A stretch of 7,280 bases of DNA from IDS-8 sp040902105 (lineage in GTDB: Bacteria; Pseudomonadota; Gammaproteobacteria; Steroidobacterales; Woeseiaceae), in contig JBBDXW010000017.1 in assembly GCA_040902105.1 (NCBI GenBank), positions 1-7,280 on the forward strand. Reading direction: 5' to 3'. Positions 6,086 through 7,280 of this stretch are shown here, in pieces. The position numbers and the translations under genes were made by a program. The notes below the pieces were generated by a model that saw only the letters and a list, made by a program, of their open reading frames with translations, searched no databases and was not told the origin of the DNA. How positions within the stretch are numbered: position 1 is the first letter of the stretch; the number at the start of each line of letters is the position of its first letter.

Positions 6086-7123
6086 TCAGAACGACGTGAG
6101 AAAGGACGCCGCGTTGCCGCCATCGACTTCCGCGCGCCTCGCGGCCCGCAGGAAATCCTTGCCTGTCGGCGTGCGCGCGTCGACGGCTCCGTCGTCCCAC
6201 TTGATGATGCGCCTCACCCGGCCGCGATGAAAAATAGCGAGTTGCCTGGATAACGGAACGACGACGTTCGGATCGTCCCCGTACAGGTCGCGATGCAATG
6301 CGGGCAGCCGGTACCACGGCGTCATCGTGTCCGCATGATGGGCGTTGTGGTAGCCAAAATTGAGCGTCAGCCAGTTGACCCAGCTGCGCCTTAGCGACAG
6401 CGGCACGCTGAACGTGTGTTCCTGCTCCCATTCCTTGTCGCCCTTGTGCGGTGAGCGTTCGTCGGTGTAGAGGTTCAGGCGGTAGGCGTAATCGTGCTGC
6501 AAACTGTCCGTGAAGCGAAGGACCTGGATCATGATGAGGTATGCAACGCAATAAAGGAGCGTAACCTTCGGATATAAAAAGAGCAGCGTGAAAAAAATCC
6601 CGCCACGTATGGCAATCACCGCGATATTTCTGCGCCGCTGGTTGCGGCGTTCCGGGATGATGAACGACGCGAACACCATAATCGCGTGCATGATCAGGTC
6701 GTGCGCCGGAATGTAGAACCATTCGAGAATCTGCGTCGCGCGAAGAACGGCCGGGCGATCGAGGAAGAACTTTTCGTAGTCGAACCAGACTACGTCGTCA
6801 TTATCCACATGATGTCGCAGGTGCTTGTAACGGATATCTTCGAACGTGCCGTACGACGCGCCGCAAATCCAGGTCAGGAAACGGCCGAGATACTGGTTAT
6901 GACGAATGCGCCGAAACACGAGGTTGTGACCGCATTCGTGCACCATGTAGGCAGCGATGATCATTCCATGGGCAAGCAGCAGCGCCGCGCCGGCGTTGAT
7001 CCAGATGTTCGCGTGAAATAATCCGACGATGCCGACTGCATAGGCGAGCAGGCTGTACGCGACCGCTGCGCCGTGGAAGGCGATGCCCTGAGGTTCCCTG
7101 AATGCTTTGAGGAATGCTGTCAT
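6086..7123 (-). CDS. Membrane fatty acid desaturase (di-iron, PF00487 type)
   Basis: The product is an integral membrane di-iron enzyme of 345 residues that would introduce a double bond into an acyl chain or carry out a related oxygen-dependent reaction at the inner membrane. The three histidine clusters are present in order: HECGH at 62-66, HLRHH at 101-105 and HNAHH at 259-263. Hydrophobic segments lie at about 20-38, 42-62, 139-156, 167-186 and 187-204, matching the family plan of two membrane pairs with the histidines on the cytoplasmic face. ATG at 7123 is preferred over TTG at 7144 because AGAAAGG precedes it by 7 nt. The gene converges on the MaoC-like gene and no electron-donor gene is adjacent. 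Related hydroxylases and ketolases share the histidine boxes, so the exact reaction and regiospecificity are open. Confidence 0.93.
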   Translation of the reverse strand: MTAFLKAFREPQGIAFHGAAVAYSLLAYAVGIVGLFHANIWINAGAALLLAHGMIIAAYMVHECGHNLVFRRIRHNQYLGRFLTWICGASYGTFEDIRYKHLRHHVDNDDVVWFDYEKFFLDRPAVLRATQILEWFYIPAHDLIMHAIMVFASFIIPERRNQRRRNIAVIAIRGGIFFTLLFLYPKVTLLYCVAYLIMIQVLRFTDSLQHDYAYRLNLYTDERSPHKGDKEWEQEHTFSVPLSLRRSWVNWLTLNFGYHNAHHADTMTPWYRLPALHRDLYGDDPNVVVPLSRQLAIFHRGRVRRIIKWDDGAVDARTPTGKDFLRAARRAEVDGGNAASFLTSF

Positions 7124-7130
7124 AAACGAC

Positions 7131-7137
7131 CTTTCTG
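7131..7137 (-). promoter_or_regulatory. Ribosome binding site deciding the desaturase start
   Basis: AGAAAGG on the minus strand lies 7 nt before ATG at 7123. This good match places the start there rather than at the in-frame TTG at 7144, which lies upstream of the site. Confidence 0.65.
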
Positions 7138-7162
7138 ACAACAAATGTACGCTGCTGCACCG

Positions 7163-7175
7163 GGATATGCTATCC
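7163..7175. promoter_or_regulatory. 13-bp dyad upstream of the desaturase gene, candidate operator
   Basis: GGATATGCTATCC has perfect 5-bp arms (GGATA/TATCC) around a 3-nt centre. It lies 39 nt upstream of the desaturase ATG, a plausible place for an operator. No good -35 hexamer pairs with the nearby TACATT (minus strand, 7149-7144), so the promoter itself is not identified. Confidence 0.25.
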
Positions 7176-7177
7176 GC

Positions 7178-7205
7178 GTCGTTAGGTGCCGGTCGTTAGG
7201 TGCCG
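7178..7205. repeat. Exact 14-bp tandem duplication
   Basis: GTCGTTAGGTGCCG occurs twice with no spacer, at 7178-7191 and 7192-7205. It directly abuts the inverted repeat that begins at 7207. Its proximity to that structure suggests a slippage or insertion-related duplication. Confidence 0.9.
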
Positions 7206-7206
7206 G

Positions 7207-7280
7207 ACTTGGATCTTTGGACATTTCAGCTGGATACGCGATCTGAATCAACCCACTGCGAAATGTCCAAAGATCCAAGT
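7207..7280. repeat. Perfect 21-bp inverted repeat at the right edge
   Basis: The arm at 7207-7227 (beginning ACTTGGATC) is the exact reverse complement of 7260-7280 (ending GATCCAAGT), with a 32-nt loop at 7228-7259. The right arm stops at the last base of the window, so the repeat may be longer. It could be the end of an interspersed repeat or miniature element, a strong RNA hairpin, or a terminator for a gene beyond the window. No T-tract is seen inside the window. Confidence 0.85.

Noticed and set aside
6018..6722. Minus-strand 234-codon frame overlapping the desaturase C-terminal half
   Set aside because: It overlaps the desaturase, which carries all three histidine boxes; the alternative translation is Arg/His/Gly-rich with no domain.
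7178..7205. GTTAGGT boxes as integron attC sites
   Set aside because: An attC site needs an RYYYAAC box 5' of the GTTRRRY box with paired inner boxes; that arrangement is absent, and there is no integrase or cassette array.

Overview
The window is high-GC bacterial chromosomal DNA and most resembles a free-living gammaproteobacterium, perhaps of the Xanthomonadales, Steroidobacterales or Woeseiales type. That is an inference from three things: a REP-like hairpin pair with the GTAGGAG head, a lipoprotein-type M3 peptidase of the kind common in those groups, and the gene style. Nothing here fixes the taxon. No rRNA, tRNA, CRISPR array, transposase or phage gene is visible.

Layout from left to right. 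Positions 1-168 hold an inverted pair of REP-like units and a 21-bp dyad ahead of a TetR-family regulator gene (169-786, +). Convergent to it is a co-directional minus-strand run from about 5421 to 827. Read in transcription order, this run is an MFS_3-type efflux protein with a fused C-terminal soluble domain (5421-3676), a damaged NIPSNAP-like secreted protein gene (3514-3227), an M3 metallopeptidase lipoprotein (3148-995), and a 51-codon single-span membrane protein resembling DUF2474 (982-827). The last lies 12 nt beyond the peptidase stop codon, in the same reading frame. A MaoC-type hydratase gene (5600-6064, +) diverges from the efflux gene. It converges, with only 21 bp between stop codons, on a membrane fatty acid desaturase gene (7123-6086, -). 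The right edge (7163-7280) holds a short dyad, an exact 14-bp tandem duplication and a perfect 21-bp inverted repeat whose right arm ends at the last base of the window.

How the genes fit together: the hydratase and the desaturase both act on acyl chains, but they are on opposite strands and need not be co-regulated. The TetR protein and the MFS exporter are a familiar functional pairing, but they are about 3 kb apart and not adjacent, so a regulatory link is only a possibility. The peptidase and the small membrane protein are the best candidates for a transcriptional unit. I see no convincing new multi-gene system. The items most worth a second look are the hidden small membrane protein gene, the broken NIPSNAP gene and the repeat structure at the right edge.
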